This document shows positions 8,798 through 17,774 of a stretch of 64,000 nt of DNA, one piece after another (the stretch's first letter is position 1; every line of letters starts with the position of its first letter). The DNA comes from Robinsoniella peoriensis. Lineage in GTDB: Bacteria; Bacillota; Clostridia; Lachnospirales; Lachnospiraceae. The stretch lies in NCBI RefSeq assembly GCF_042680125.1, contig NZ_JBHTNY010000001.1. One strand, written 5' to 3'. Below the pieces are notes generated by a model. It was not told the origin of the DNA. It ran no database searches and was given only the letters and a program-made list of their open reading frames with translations. The position numbers and the translations under genes were made by a program.

Positions 8798-10126
8798 CTA
8801 CATCTGTTTCAGAATAAATTTTTTACCCTCCGGAATCAAAATCTCTTCTTTTAAATCATACACCACATTGCTGATTACATACTCGCCGTCATTTACATAG
8901 ACCTCAATCAGATTCCGGTCCACAAGGATATTCAGTCTGGCATTTTCTTTCAGTATTGGTGTTTCAAAGGCAAGCCTGCAGTCACGGATGTCTTCATAGA
9001 CTTTCTCCCGGTTTGTGCATATTTTATTACCCTTCCTGTATATTTCATAGCCTCCCAGGGATATGGATTCCCCGTCATCCAGCTCAATTTTTAACTGGTA
9101 CGGTTTTCCCTCCTCTACTTCTCCAACCTCAGGGATTTCCTTTACAAATGCTTTTTCCACATTTGGATGCATCTGGAAATATATATGACCGTTCCTGCGT
9201 TCCACTACCCGGGGTGTACACATCATTCCGATCCAGGGCTTTACCTCCACAACCGGTTTGGGCATTCTCATCCATCCAACGACTACTCTGCGCCCCTCTT
9301 CATCTACCGTACTCTGGGGTGCATAGAGATCAAGTCCATAATCTGCAAACTGATACTCCTCTGCCATCGTAAGGATACCTGTCTGCTCATCAAAATCTGC
9401 TGCTGCACAGATAGCATGGTTCTGTTCTTTTGCGCCGTCTTTCAGAAAACCCATCGGCGAAAAACAAACTACCCAGCCTTCATCTGTCTTATACAGATCC
9501 GGACATTCCCACATCCATCCGAGATTATCTGCTTTAGAAGTATAACTGTTCAGATACTCCCAGTTTTCTTTATCACTGCTTCTGTAAAACAGCAGAATTC
9601 CTTTTTTTTCATCCAGGGTGCTTCCAAGAACCATATAATAATGATCCCCGCTTCTCCATACCTTAGGGTCTCTTGTATGCGTACGGTGCCCAAGAGATGC
9701 ATCCATGATCGGAGGAATAATCAGTTTCTTATCTTTATTATTATCAAAGTGTATCCCATCCTCCGACGTGATCATCAGCTGGGAAGACTCAAACTGTTCA
9801 TTTACGCAGTGATGGATATCTTCTTTTGTTATTTCCTCATACCGCACACCCGTATAATAAATATAAAGCTTTCCATCCTCCTGGACTGCACTTCCGGAAA
9901 AACAGCCGTTGCTGTCCCAGTATTTGCTTGGATAAAGGGCTATTTCCTGATGTGTCCAGGTTACAAGGTCATCACTTACCGCATGCCCCCAGTGCATGGT
10001 TGCCCAAGCCGGTGCATAGGGAAAATACTGATAAAACAAATGATATTTCCCTTTATAATAGATAAAGCCATTGGGATCATTGATCCAGTTTCCCGGCGCC
10101 TTTAAATGTAATTTATGTTCTGTCAT
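8798..10126 (-). CDS. GH32 beta-fructofuranosidase / sucrose(-6-phosphate) hydrolase
   Basis: 442 residues. GH32 motifs appear in order: WINDPNG with the Asp nucleophile near the N-terminus, FSGSAV, RDPKVW with the transition-state Asp, and WECPDLY with the acid/base Glu, then a C-terminal beta-sandwich. There is no signal peptide, so it acts in the cytoplasm on sucrose, fructo-oligosaccharide or a phosphate ester. It is the last gene of a binding protein-permease-permease-ATPase-hydrolase operon, so an ABC-imported, unphosphorylated substrate is more likely than sucrose-6-phosphate. The start is set by GGAGG before the ATG at 10126. The frame also runs 25 codons upstream through a palindromic leader. 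Confidence 0.92.
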   Translation of the reverse strand: MTEHKLHLKAPGNWINDPNGFIYYKGKYHLFYQYFPYAPAWATMHWGHAVSDDLVTWTHQEIALYPSKYWDSNGCFSGSAVQEDGKLYIYYTGVRYEEITKEDIHHCVNEQFESSQLMITSEDGIHFDNNKDKKLIIPPIMDASLGHRTHTRDPKVWRSGDHYYMVLGSTLDEKKGILLFYRSSDKENWEYLNSYTSKADNLGWMWECPDLYKTDEGWVVCFSPMGFLKDGAKEQNHAICAAADFDEQTGILTMAEEYQFADYGLDLYAPQSTVDEEGRRVVVGWMRMPKPVVEVKPWIGMMCTPRVVERRNGHIYFQMHPNVEKAFVKEIPEVGEVEEGKPYQLKIELDDGESISLGGYEIYRKGNKICTNREKVYEDIRDCRLAFETPILKENARLNILVDRNLIEVYVNDGEYVISNVVYDLKEEILIPEGKKFILKQM

Positions 10127-10169
10127 ATTTATACCTCCTGCATATCGCAGGCCTGCCTGCGATACTGCC
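10127..10169 (-). repeat. Palindromic start-codon leader, copy 1
   Basis: On the minus strand a 9-bp perfect stem with a 4-base loop (10143-10151 with 10156-10164) is followed by GCAGGAGGTATAAAT and the ATG of the GH32 gene. The same layout occurs before the genes starting at 20001 and 53613. This copy contains a strong GGAGG; the other two have ATGGG instead. Confidence 0.75.
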
Positions 10170-10211
10170 TTAACAAGTAGTTTGATAGTGCTTTTCTTCA
10201 AACTTACCTTC

Positions 10212-11309
10212 CTATTTTAAATAATTCTCTTCCGTCTGCTTATCAAAGAAATGAAATTTTGTAGGTTCCAATACAAAAGAAATCTTTTCTCCAATACCGC
10301 TGACTTCGTATTTAGAAACCCGTGCAACAGAGGTAATGCCCCCAAAGCTAAAATAAAGATTGTTTTCATTTCCCATAACTTCTTTGTTTTCTACAACAGA
10401 AGTCTGTTTATCTGATTTGTAAATTTCCAGGTTGTGCGGATCCAGCTTTATATCCTCACCGCGAATTCCTAAAATCATTTCTCCCTGGCGCCCGTTTAGT
10501 TTCTTCAGGACACCTTCGGGGAGTGTAATCTTATTTTTATCTTTGAATTCCACGCTGCTGCCACTTACGGTAACCTCATAGAAATTCATTTGGGGAGAGC
10601 CGATAAATCCCGCTACAAATTTATTTACCGGATGCTCATACAATTCCATAGGTGCACCTACCTGCTGAATTAAGCCATCCTTCATGATGACTATACGGTC
10701 CGCCATAGTCATAGCCTCTATCTGGTCATGGGTCACATAGATGGTGGTGGTTCCCAGTGTCCGGTGAAGCTTGCTGATTTCATTTCTCATACTCACACGC
10801 AGTTTGGCATCCAGATTGGAAAGGGGCTCATCCATGAGAAATACCTTCTGATTCTTCACAATTGCCCTTCCAAGAGCAACCCGCTGCCTCTGTCCGCCGG
10901 AGAGATTCTTTGGCTTTCTGTATCGGTACTCTTCCAGCCCCAGAATATCAATTGCCCAGTTCACTTTCCTGTTGATCTCATCTGCGGGCACTTTCATATT
11001 TTTTAATCCGTATCCTATATTCTTCTCTACTGTCATATGTGGATAAAGAGCATAATTCTGGAATACCATAGCGATTCCACGATCTCTTGGCGCTGTTTCA
11101 TTCACCTTTTTCCCATCGATAAACAGTTCTCCCCTGGAGATATCCTCAAATCCGGCAATCATCCGAAGTGTAGTAGATTTTCCACAGCCGGAAGGTCCGA
11201 CAAATGCTATAAATTCTTTTTCTTTAATTTCCAGATTAAAATCTGTAACCGCATTTTTATCCGTACTTGCATATTTTTTACTAATATTTTTAAATTCTAT
11301 AAAGCTCAT
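10212..11309 (-). CDS. Sugar ABC transporter ATPase (MsmK/UgpC/MalK type)
   Basis: 365 residues. The ATPase domain has Walker A GPSGCGKST (about 38-46), a Q loop (VFQNYALYPHMTV), signature LSGGQRQRVALGRAI and Walker B VFLMDEPLSNLDAKLR. The C-terminal TOBE/OB regulatory region follows from about 235. It powers import of the operon's sugar. MsmK-type ATPases often serve several importers. The two other ABC systems in this window have no ATPase gene, so this protein may energise them too (inference). It starts 4 nt after the upstream permease stop. Confidence 0.93.
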   Translation of the reverse strand: MSFIEFKNISKKYASTDKNAVTDFNLEIKEKEFIAFVGPSGCGKSTTLRMIAGFEDISRGELFIDGKKVNETAPRDRGIAMVFQNYALYPHMTVEKNIGYGLKNMKVPADEINRKVNWAIDILGLEEYRYRKPKNLSGGQRQRVALGRAIVKNQKVFLMDEPLSNLDAKLRVSMRNEISKLHRTLGTTTIYVTHDQIEAMTMADRIVIMKDGLIQQVGAPMELYEHPVNKFVAGFIGSPQMNFYEVTVSGSSVEFKDKNKITLPEGVLKKLNGRQGEMILGIRGEDIKLDPHNLEIYKSDKQTSVVENKEVMGNENNLYFSFGGITSVARVSKYEVSGIGEKISFVLEPTKFHFFDKQTEENYLK

Positions 11310-11313
11310 ACTA

Positions 11314-12165
11314 TCATCCTTCCTTCGTGCCTGTGTGTGTAACTCCTTCTACAATCTGCTTGGAGAAACAGGCATATATAATAATGACCGGTATCGTAAT
11401 CAGGGTTATGACTGCCAGCGTCTGCCCCATGGTTGTATTTTCATTGGCAGTAATGGAATTCAGCCCAATCTGTGCAGTAAGCAGGTCACTGGACGTAAAT
11501 ACCAGTGATGGCCAGAGGTAGTCATTCCAAACATTCAGAAATGTAAAAACACTGACTGTAGCCACAACTGTTTTTGACATAGGCAGAACCATTGTAAAGA
11601 AATATTTCACCGGACTGCAAAAGTCCAGCTGCGCTGCTTCATATACATCATCCGGCAGGCTTAGAAAAACCTGGCGGAACAGGAAAATATTAAATGGATT
11701 TACGATCATGGGGAGTATATATCCGATCACTGTATTTAGCAGCCCCGTTTTTGCAATAATTAAAAAGTGGATCGTAATAATTGTCTCGGTGGGAATAATC
11801 ATCAACATCATAATCACCAATACCCAGCGTTCCCGAAACGGAAAATCTATTTTCGCCAGAGCATACCCTGCAAGGCCATTTACGATAATCCCCAATATGA
11901 TCAGAACCGCAGCATAAAACAGGGTGTTTCCCATGTACCTCAGAAAAGCCGTATTTGTGATAATCGTTATATAGTTATCAAAAAAGCTGCTGCTTAATGC
12001 GGGCGGAATAAATGCCGACATGGCATTCATGTCTGCCGCAATGGCTGCATCCGGCTTGAAAGAATTAGCAAGCATCCATACCACCGGAAATAAGAAGAAA
12101 ATAGATAAAATAAGCATCAGGATAACCAAAACCCAGTTAATTGATTTTTGTTTTTTTGTTAACAT
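11314..12165 (-). CDS. Sugar ABC transporter permease, MalG type
   Basis: 283 residues with six predicted membrane helices and the EAA loop (YEAAQLDFCSPVKYFFTMVLPMS). The ATG at 12165 lies inside the 3' end of the upstream permease gene (29-nt overlap) and has AAGGAGG in front, so translation is coupled. It forms the membrane channel with the MalF-type partner. It ends with VEGVTHTGTKEG, close to the family's usual C-terminus. Confidence 0.92.
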   Translation of the reverse strand: MLTKKQKSINWVLVILMLILSIFFLFPVVWMLANSFKPDAAIAADMNAMSAFIPPALSSSFFDNYITIITNTAFLRYMGNTLFYAAVLIILGIIVNGLAGYALAKIDFPFRERWVLVIMMLMIIPTETIITIHFLIIAKTGLLNTVIGYILPMIVNPFNIFLFRQVFLSLPDDVYEAAQLDFCSPVKYFFTMVLPMSKTVVATVSVFTFLNVWNDYLWPSLVFTSSDLLTAQIGLNSITANENTTMGQTLAVITLITIPVIIIYACFSKQIVEGVTHTGTKEG

Positions 12166-13039
12166 GTTTTTCCTCCTTATCCCGCGTCAAAATTGTCTGA
12201 ACAATGGTCAGAATGACCACAAAAATCACAAATACAATTGCCATGGTGGATGCCAGCCCCATTTCCCAGTTAACCGTACCAGTCTCATAAATATCATAGA
12301 CCAGCGTATACGTAGAATGGGATGGCCCGCCTCCTGTCATAACCATTGGCTGAACAATCATTTTAAAAGCACCGATGGTAATGGTGATGAATACAAATAC
12401 ACAAATGGGTTTCAGTTCCGGCAGCGTAATATCCCTGAATTTCTGCCATCCGCTGGCATGATCCATCTCTGCTGCTTCGTAAAGTCCCGGATTAATTGCC
12501 TGAAGTCCTCCCAGAAAAATGATCATCTGATATCCCACACCCTGCCAGATACTCATAAAAGCAATGGAGGGAAGTGCCTGCTTATCACTGTAAATAAAGG
12601 GCTGTGCAGATATACCCAGGTTCGCAAGCACCGTATTTAAAATGCCTTCCGGATTATAGATCTGCATCCACAATGTAGAAACAACCGCAAGAGACATAAC
12701 AACCGGTATAAAAAATGCAACCTTAAAATACTTTTTACAATGTGTAACTTTGTTAATCAGCAGCGCCAGAATAAGCGCTCCGCCTCCCTGGAGAGGCACG
12801 ATAATAAACACAAACTTTACGGTATTAAGAAACGCCTTAAGAAACAGTTCATCCTTAAAAATCGTAATATAATTTTCCAGGCCCACAAAATGTGTAAGAT
12901 CCGGATTCAATGCAAAATAATCGGTAAAACTGAAAACCAGTGTCAGCAGCATAGGAAGAAACAAAAAGATGGTAAGCAGTACGAGGGCCGGTCCAAAGAA
13001 TGCCATTCCTAAAAGCGAATTAGATTTTTTTCTCTTCAT
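12137..13039 (-). CDS. Sugar ABC transporter permease, MalF type
   Basis: 300 residues. A short basic N-terminus (MKRKKSNS) is followed by six predicted helices and the EAA loop (YEAAEMDHASGWQKFRDITLPELKP). The start codon overlaps the stop of the binding-protein gene by one base (TAATG), a sign of coupled translation. It is the partner of the MalG-type permease in the same operon. Confidence 0.92.
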   Translation of the reverse strand: MKRKKSNSLLGMAFFGPALVLLTIFLFLPMLLTLVFSFTDYFALNPDLTHFVGLENYITIFKDELFLKAFLNTVKFVFIIVPLQGGGALILALLINKVTHCKKYFKVAFFIPVVMSLAVVSTLWMQIYNPEGILNTVLANLGISAQPFIYSDKQALPSIAFMSIWQGVGYQMIIFLGGLQAINPGLYEAAEMDHASGWQKFRDITLPELKPICVFVFITITIGAFKMIVQPMVMTGGGPSHSTYTLVYDIYETGTVNWEMGLASTMAIVFVIFVVILTIVQTILTRDKEEKHVNKKTKIN

Positions 13040-14361
13040 TATTCTCTTGTATAACGCTTTAACTTGGCGTTAATCCTTTCTATAGATTTATCCAGTTCCG
13101 CTTTTGCATCCTTTCCATTCAGTGCAGCTCCTTCCAGAACCTGCTGAAAAGAAGTACTTACCTGCGGATATACCGGTGTCTTGGGTCTTGGATGTCCATA
13201 TTTATTCAGCTGCTCATATAGAGCCTTGTAATTCTCATCTTCCGAAAAAAGAGAAATCTGCTCAAATGCCCCATAAGTGGATGGCAGCCCTTTTGTCTGT
13301 TCATGGAGAAGAATGCCGCTGTCTACACCACTCATCCATTTTACCAGCTCGGTTGCTCCTTCCAGATCATGGGTGGAAGCAGATGCTGCATATGCCCAGG
13401 AGCCTGTGGGTGTATATCTTCCTCCATCCCAGTTTTCTCCCACAATATAAGGCGCCACTCCCAGTTTGATATCCGGATAGTTCTCATAGACGGTATTTAC
13501 TTCCCATGCACCGTCAAACTTAAACGCTGCACGCCCTGTTTCAAACAGCTTATCAATTGGTGTTTTTGACATATAGCCATTCTCTACAATTCCACGGAAG
13601 AATTCCACGGCTTCCACATTTTTATCGGAATTGAAAATACCATCCACGCCCAGTCCATCCTCACTTACAAAGTCTCCTTCATTGGCCCAAAAAAACGGGG
13701 CATAATAATAAATACTCGCTTCTCCAACCGGAAACGTCATATCCAGACAGTATCCGTTCTTTTCTTTCATAACCGGATCGAGCTTTTCACAGATCTCCAT
13801 AAACTCATTCCAGTTCCAGGGATCATCAGCGGAAGGAATATTTATTCCGGCATTTTCCAGAATATCCTTGTTGTAATACAGACCTACACTGGATTCCATG
13901 GCTCCCAGTGTGTACAGCTTATCGTTATAGGTTCCCTGCTCAAGTATCGAATCCAGATAGACCGCCCTTTCTTCCTCTGACAGCTCCGCCAGGGGCTGGA
14001 TTATACCATTTGCCGCATAAGCCGCCACATTGGGTCCGTCTACCGTAAGCACATCCGGAAGTCCGCCGGACATAACAGATGCATTTACCTTGTCAGAATA
14101 TCCCCCTCCGCTGTCATTTCTGGGAATGAATTCAATATCTGCAAAATATTTTCCATCATACTTTTCATTAAATCTTTTCACGGACTCCGCATAGGCATCC
14201 CCTTCCGGCGTGTCCTCAATTGTATGTACCCATATGGAAAGATAGCTTTCTCCTTCCTCATATCCGGCAATATCGCCCGGCTTTACCTCTTTTTGCCGGC
14301 ACCCTGCCAGACAGCTTGCGGCAAGGAAAAATAGTGCCGCATATTTCCATGACTTTCTCAT
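13039..14361 (-). CDS. Sugar-binding lipoprotein of an ABC importer
   Basis: 440 residues. The lipoprotein signal peptide (MRKSWKYAALFFLAASCLAGC) has the lipobox LAGC, with Cys21 as the lipid attachment site. The mature part is an extracellular solute-binding protein of family 1 type (GGLPDVLTVDG, later AAFKFDGAWEV and ATELVKWMSG). It is first in the operon, behind a repressor-controlled promoter. The GH32 partner suggests sucrose, a fructo-oligosaccharide or another fructoside as ligand. Confidence 0.92.
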   Translation of the reverse strand: MRKSWKYAALFFLAASCLAGCRQKEVKPGDIAGYEEGESYLSIWVHTIEDTPEGDAYAESVKRFNEKYDGKYFADIEFIPRNDSGGGYSDKVNASVMSGGLPDVLTVDGPNVAAYAANGIIQPLAELSEEERAVYLDSILEQGTYNDKLYTLGAMESSVGLYYNKDILENAGINIPSADDPWNWNEFMEICEKLDPVMKEKNGYCLDMTFPVGEASIYYYAPFFWANEGDFVSEDGLGVDGIFNSDKNVEAVEFFRGIVENGYMSKTPIDKLFETGRAAFKFDGAWEVNTVYENYPDIKLGVAPYIVGENWDGGRYTPTGSWAYAASASTHDLEGATELVKWMSGVDSGILLHEQTKGLPSTYGAFEQISLFSEDENYKALYEQLNKYGHPRPKTPVYPQVSTSFQQVLEGAALNGKDAKAELDKSIERINAKLKRYTRE

Positions 14362-14422
14362 GTGCTCCTCCTTTACTTCAAAACCTATGCTTCTAAATCT
14401 TTGCTTCTAAATCTTTGCTTTG

Positions 14423-14457
14423 TAACCGGTAATGTTACCGGTTAAGTTACCGGTTAC
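14423..14457. promoter_or_regulatory. Clustered LacI operators (three ACCGGT sites)
   Basis: Three ACCGGT-centred sites occur in 35 bp: TAACCGGT at 14423, TTACCGGTTA at 14435 and GTTACCGGTTAC at 14446. They lie just downstream of the -10 of the sucrose promoter, a classic repression position. The divergent LacI gene is the obvious ligand-responsive factor. Confidence 0.8.
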
Positions 14458-14470
14458 TTTTATTATCTAA

Positions 14471-14499
14471 AGAGTATCACAACTCTATATTTGCGTCAA
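14471..14499 (-). promoter_or_regulatory. Promoter of the sucrose operon
   Basis: On the minus strand, TTGACG (14499-14494), 17 bp and TACTCT (14476-14471) match the sigma-A consensus. Operators flank it on both sides, at 14423-14457 and 14569-14576. Confidence 0.75.
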
Positions 14500-14568
14500 T
14501 TCCTTTTTCTATTTTTGTGAATACTGTCTTTATTTTAAGGCAGTATTTTGTAATAAATTCACAAAAAT

Positions 14569-14576
14569 AACCGGTT
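14569..14576. promoter_or_regulatory. Distal LacI operator AACCGGTT
   Basis: A fourth copy of the palindrome core is set about 120 bp from the triple site and between the two divergent promoters. The spacing would allow looping and autoregulation of the LacI gene. The rest of 14362-14738 holds the two promoters; I see no gene in it. Confidence 0.65.
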
Positions 14577-14738
14577 ACTTTCACTCATTGCCAATTTGAC
14601 ATTGCCTGCAGAACATATTTTTGTTATACTTATCTGAAAAATACTTTTACCTGGCTGATTGGAACGGTCTTACAAGTGTATTATTTTTAGACATGCCCGG
14701 ATAGTTCATAAAATCAGAACCTTGACAAAGGAGTTTCT

Positions 14739-15779
14739 ATGGGGAAAAAAAACAAAGTAACTTTTAATGATATTGCAAATTATACTAACTTTTCAAAAAC
14801 AACCATTTCCAGGTATTTTAACAACCCGGACTCACTGACTGAAGAAAACCAGAAAATAATTGCTGACGCTCTGATAGCTCTGGATTATAAAGAAAATAAG
14901 GTGGCGCGGATCCTGGCAAGCGGGAGTACCGAGTTTGTAGGCATTATTATTCCAAACCTGTATCTTCACTACTATTCTGAGATGCTGAACCAGATTCTTT
15001 CATCTTATCAGGAATATGGCTATAAATTTCTTGTATTTGTTGGAAATGATGATGCGGAAGTTGAACGAAATTATATCAAAGAATTGATGGCATACCAGAT
15101 TGAGGGACTGATTATCTTAAGCCATACTATCCCATCCAGAGAACTGTCAGAATACCACATCCCGATTGTGGCAATTGAGCGTGAAGACCAGTATATTTCC
15201 AGCATTAATACAGATAACTATATGGGAGCTGTCCAGGCAACCAGCCTGCTGATTAAAAATAACTGCAATGTCTTAATCCATATTAACAGCGATGTACCCA
15301 GCTATATTCCGGCATACGGAAGGATTAAGGGATTCCAGGATATCTGCAAAGAAGGAAAAATGCTGAATGAGATTATCTACTGCGATCTGGGATCTACTTT
15401 CGAAGCAAGCAATGCGAAGCTTACAGAAATTTATGAAGACCTTGAAAAACGATACCCCAATCAAAAAAAGGGCATTTTTATGCCCAACGATACCCATGCC
15501 AATGTTCTGCTCAATATTATTATCCGGAAGAAAGGCTCCCTGGGCAATGACTACCGGATTGTGGGGTTTGATGATTCTCCCATTTCCAAAGAAGCCATTA
15601 TCCCCATTACAACGGTAGGCCAGCAAATCAGCCTGCTTGCCGAGGAAGCTGTTAAACTGCTGGTATCCCAGATGTCCGAACGTAAAAAACGGCGCCCGAA
15701 CATTTCCACGGAACCCGTACACAAAAAAATCCCTCCTGTGCTTGTACGGAGAGATACTACTGATCATGACATCTTATAG
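14739..15779 (+). CDS. LacI-family transcriptional repressor of the sucrose operon
   Basis: 346 residues. The N-terminal LacI helix-turn-helix reads VTFNDIANYTNFSKTTISRYFNN, with the hinge helix at KVARILASG. A periplasmic-binding-protein-like sensor domain fills the rest (EFVGIIIPNLY, RIVGFDDSPIS). The start has AAAGGAG upstream. It is divergent to the GH32/ABC operon, and ACCGGT operators lie between them. The effector is probably a fructoside or a phosphorylated sugar, which is inferred from context. Confidence 0.92.
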   Translation: MGKKNKVTFNDIANYTNFSKTTISRYFNNPDSLTEENQKIIADALIALDYKENKVARILASGSTEFVGIIIPNLYLHYYSEMLNQILSSYQEYGYKFLVFVGNDDAEVERNYIKELMAYQIEGLIILSHTIPSRELSEYHIPIVAIEREDQYISSINTDNYMGAVQATSLLIKNNCNVLIHINSDVPSYIPAYGRIKGFQDICKEGKMLNEIIYCDLGSTFEASNAKLTEIYEDLEKRYPNQKKGIFMPNDTHANVLLNIIIRKKGSLGNDYRIVGFDDSPISKEAIIPITTVGQQISLLAEEAVKLLVSQMSERKKRRPNISTEPVHKKIPPVLVRRDTTDHDIL

Positions 15780-15843
15780 TACCTGCAACGCACAATTTTA
15801 GCTGCAAAAAAAGGAGCCACTATTGTAGTGATAGATACTTACC

Positions 15844-15892
15844 AAAAATCACAGCATATCACAACCTACGGTTGTGTTGCTGTGATTTTTTG
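15844..15892. terminator. Bidirectional intrinsic terminator
   Basis: A long stem is formed by AAAAATCACAGCA at 15844 and TGCTGTGATTTTTT, with an inner ATCACAACC/GGTTGTGT part. A runs lie on one side and T runs on the other, so it can stop both the LacI transcript and the convergent flotillin transcript. Confidence 0.88.
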
Positions 15893-15978
15893 AAAAAGTT
15901 CAGAATTTATAACCCTCATGGGTTCCAATTATGCTAAGAAAACCAGTTCTGCCCCCAACCGGCAGAGCTGCTATTCTA

Positions 15979-17502
15979 TTATTTCATAGCTTCACTTACA
16001 ACTGCAGCTTCTGCCTGTGCTCTCTGTATATCATCCGCCTTTTCCAATCCCTCTACTGTGATATTGCGGTTCACTTTAGCATCATAGGTATCGGCTCTCA
16101 TGATTTCGCCCAGGTCTATTCCCACTGTCTCTTTCATGGACTCAAAAAGCTTTGCCATAACTGCGGGAACATTTCCGGCTACTGAATCAACTCCGCTTCC
16201 TTCTCCTCCTCCAATAATAGTAATCTTATCAATCTGGCTCAGAGGTTCTGCAATTTTACCAGCAATTTCCGGAAGTACCTGAATCAGCATCTGTGCCATA
16301 GCCGCATTGTTATACTTCTGATAAGCTTCCGCACGTTTTTCCATCGCCTCTGCTTCCGCAAGTCCTTTTGCCCGAATTGCTTCCGCCTCTGCTTCACCGA
16401 CCCTTTGAATACCCTGCGCTTCCTGCTCCTTAGAATATCTGTCCGCTTCCGCCTTTGATTTCTGCGCTTCTGCTTCCTTTTGAACTTCAAATTTCTTTGC
16501 TTCTGCTTCTTTTTGACGTTCAAATAATTCGGCTTCTGCCTTCTGCTGACGTTCATATCTGTCCGCTTCCGCTTTTTTCCTGATCTGGGCATCCAGTGAC
16601 TGTTCCATAACTTCTGCTTCTTTTTGCTTCAGAAGAATGATCTTCTCTTCCTTCGCAATATCTGCATCTGCCGCTGTAACACCAATTGTTTTCCTCTGCT
16701 GCTCTTTCTGAATCTCATAAGCGGCATCTGCTTCTGCACGCTTCGTATCTGCATTTTTCTGAAGTGCCGATTTCTGTATGTCCAGTTCATTATTTTTAAT
16801 GGCAATTTCCCTGTCAGAATTGATCTTCGCATCATTTGCCTGTTTGTCGGCTTCGGCCTTTGCCACTGCTATTTCTTTTTCTGCTTCTGCTTTTGCAATG
16901 GCTGCTTTTTTCTTAATCTGTGAAATATTATCAATACCAAGGTCATCGATAACCCCATTATTATCCGTAAAATTCTGCACATTGAAGCTTACAATGTCAA
17001 GTCCCATGGCTGCCAGATCCGGTTCCGCATTTTCTTTTACCAGATTTGCAAACTTTTGCCGGTCACCAACCATTTCTTCCAGCCTCATTCTGCCTACAAT
17101 CTCACGCATATTTCCTTCCAGAACTTCTCTTGCCACCTGGGCTATGTACTGCGTGTTCTGATTCAGGAAGTTCTCCGCTGCCAGCCCCAGACGCTGATTT
17201 TCGCTGCTGATTTTAACGTTTACGGCAGCATCTACCTGGATATTAATATAATCTGCGGTAGGTACGGAACTGGAAGTTTTAACATCGATTGGTATCAGTT
17301 TTAAGCTTAATTTATCAAGTCGTTCCAGCACCGGAATCTTAATACTTGCTTTTCCTATTATAATCTTTTTACGAAGTCCGGAAATAATAAATGCGGTATC
17401 CGGCGGAGCTTTTACATATCCTGTTACCAACACTAAAATAAGTAAAACTAATACCACAATCAAACCAATGAAAATCCCAATGTTGTCCATAATCATATTC
17501 AT
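15979..17502 (-). CDS. Flotillin-like SPFH-domain membrane protein
   Basis: 507 residues. An N-terminal membrane helix (about 9-28) is followed by an SPFH/band-7 domain (about 30-200). A long Ala/Glu-rich coiled coil with AEA repeats covers about 210-430, and the C-terminal part is flotillin-like. It scaffolds functional membrane microdomains in this family (FloT/YuaG class). The start has AAAGGAG eight bases upstream. Its transcript begins with a predicted manganese riboswitch, which is unusual. No NfeD-like partner is adjacent. Confidence 0.9.
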   Translation of the reverse strand: MNMIMDNIGIFIGLIVVLVLLILVLVTGYVKAPPDTAFIISGLRKKIIIGKASIKIPVLERLDKLSLKLIPIDVKTSSSVPTADYINIQVDAAVNVKISSENQRLGLAAENFLNQNTQYIAQVAREVLEGNMREIVGRMRLEEMVGDRQKFANLVKENAEPDLAAMGLDIVSFNVQNFTDNNGVIDDLGIDNISQIKKKAAIAKAEAEKEIAVAKAEADKQANDAKINSDREIAIKNNELDIQKSALQKNADTKRAEADAAYEIQKEQQRKTIGVTAADADIAKEEKIILLKQKEAEVMEQSLDAQIRKKAEADRYERQQKAEAELFERQKEAEAKKFEVQKEAEAQKSKAEADRYSKEQEAQGIQRVGEAEAEAIRAKGLAEAEAMEKRAEAYQKYNNAAMAQMLIQVLPEIAGKIAEPLSQIDKITIIGGGEGSGVDSVAGNVPAVMAKLFESMKETVGIDLGEIMRADTYDAKVNRNITVEGLEKADDIQRAQAEAAVVSEAMK

Positions 17503-17639
17503 ATTTTTTCTCCTTTATCCTATTTGCTATAAATCATTATTAGTTTGAAATGCTCTTTTTCATTGCAACTTTTCACCTCCTTATTCATGCTCAGAGCACT
17601 TCCGGAAATTTGAGTATGCTGCATTTTATGGTTCGGGGT

Positions 17640-17686
17640 AAAGAAAAAGACCCCTATTGCAACAACTCATGCTACAATAAAAGTCT
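17640..17686 (-). terminator. Riboswitch-controlled intrinsic terminator
   Basis: On the minus strand AGACTTTTATTG (17686-17675) pairs over 12 bp, including three G-U pairs, with CAATAGGGGTCT (17659-17648), followed by TTTTTCTTT. The 5' arm includes all eight bases of the aptamer P1 3' strand (17683-17676). Terminator and aptamer closure are therefore mutually exclusive. Confidence 0.78.
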
Positions 17687-17768
17687 CGCACATTTCATTC
17701 GATACGGATGTTTTACATCGACCTGACGATTTCGAATCACCTTACGGTGTTGGCTACTCCCTTTTATT
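17676..17768 (-). ncRNA. yybP-ykoY (manganese) riboswitch aptamer, predicted
   Basis: On the minus strand P1 is AATAAAAG paired with CTTTTATT. It is followed by the conserved GGGAGTAGCC and a small hairpin CACC-GTAA-GGTG. A second arm closes with ATTCGA/TCGAAT and has an inner GATG/CATC hairpin. CGTCA lies in the internal loop, and the 3' side ends GCGAGAC. These are the features I know for the yybP-ykoY Mn2+ class. A good promoter puts the transcript start at its first base. Metal identity is by family, not shown here. Confidence 0.72.
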
Positions 17769-17774
17769 AAGATC

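Noticed and set aside
9167..10105. Plus-strand open frame of 312 codons
   Set aside because: It lies wholly antisense to the GH32 gene, which has clear catalytic motifs and a good start.
12020..12640. Plus-strand open frame of 206 codons
   Set aside because: Antisense to two overlapping permease genes with clear EAA loops.
14596..14640. TTGACA and TATACT as a single promoter for the sucrose LacI gene
   Set aside because: The two elements are 33 bp apart, too far for one promoter; TATACT may act with a weak -35, but I cannot place it.
17640..17770. NiCo or other metal riboswitch class
   Set aside because: GGGAGTAGC, the CGTCA loop and the GCGAGAC end fit yybP-ykoY better; only a covariance search can settle it.
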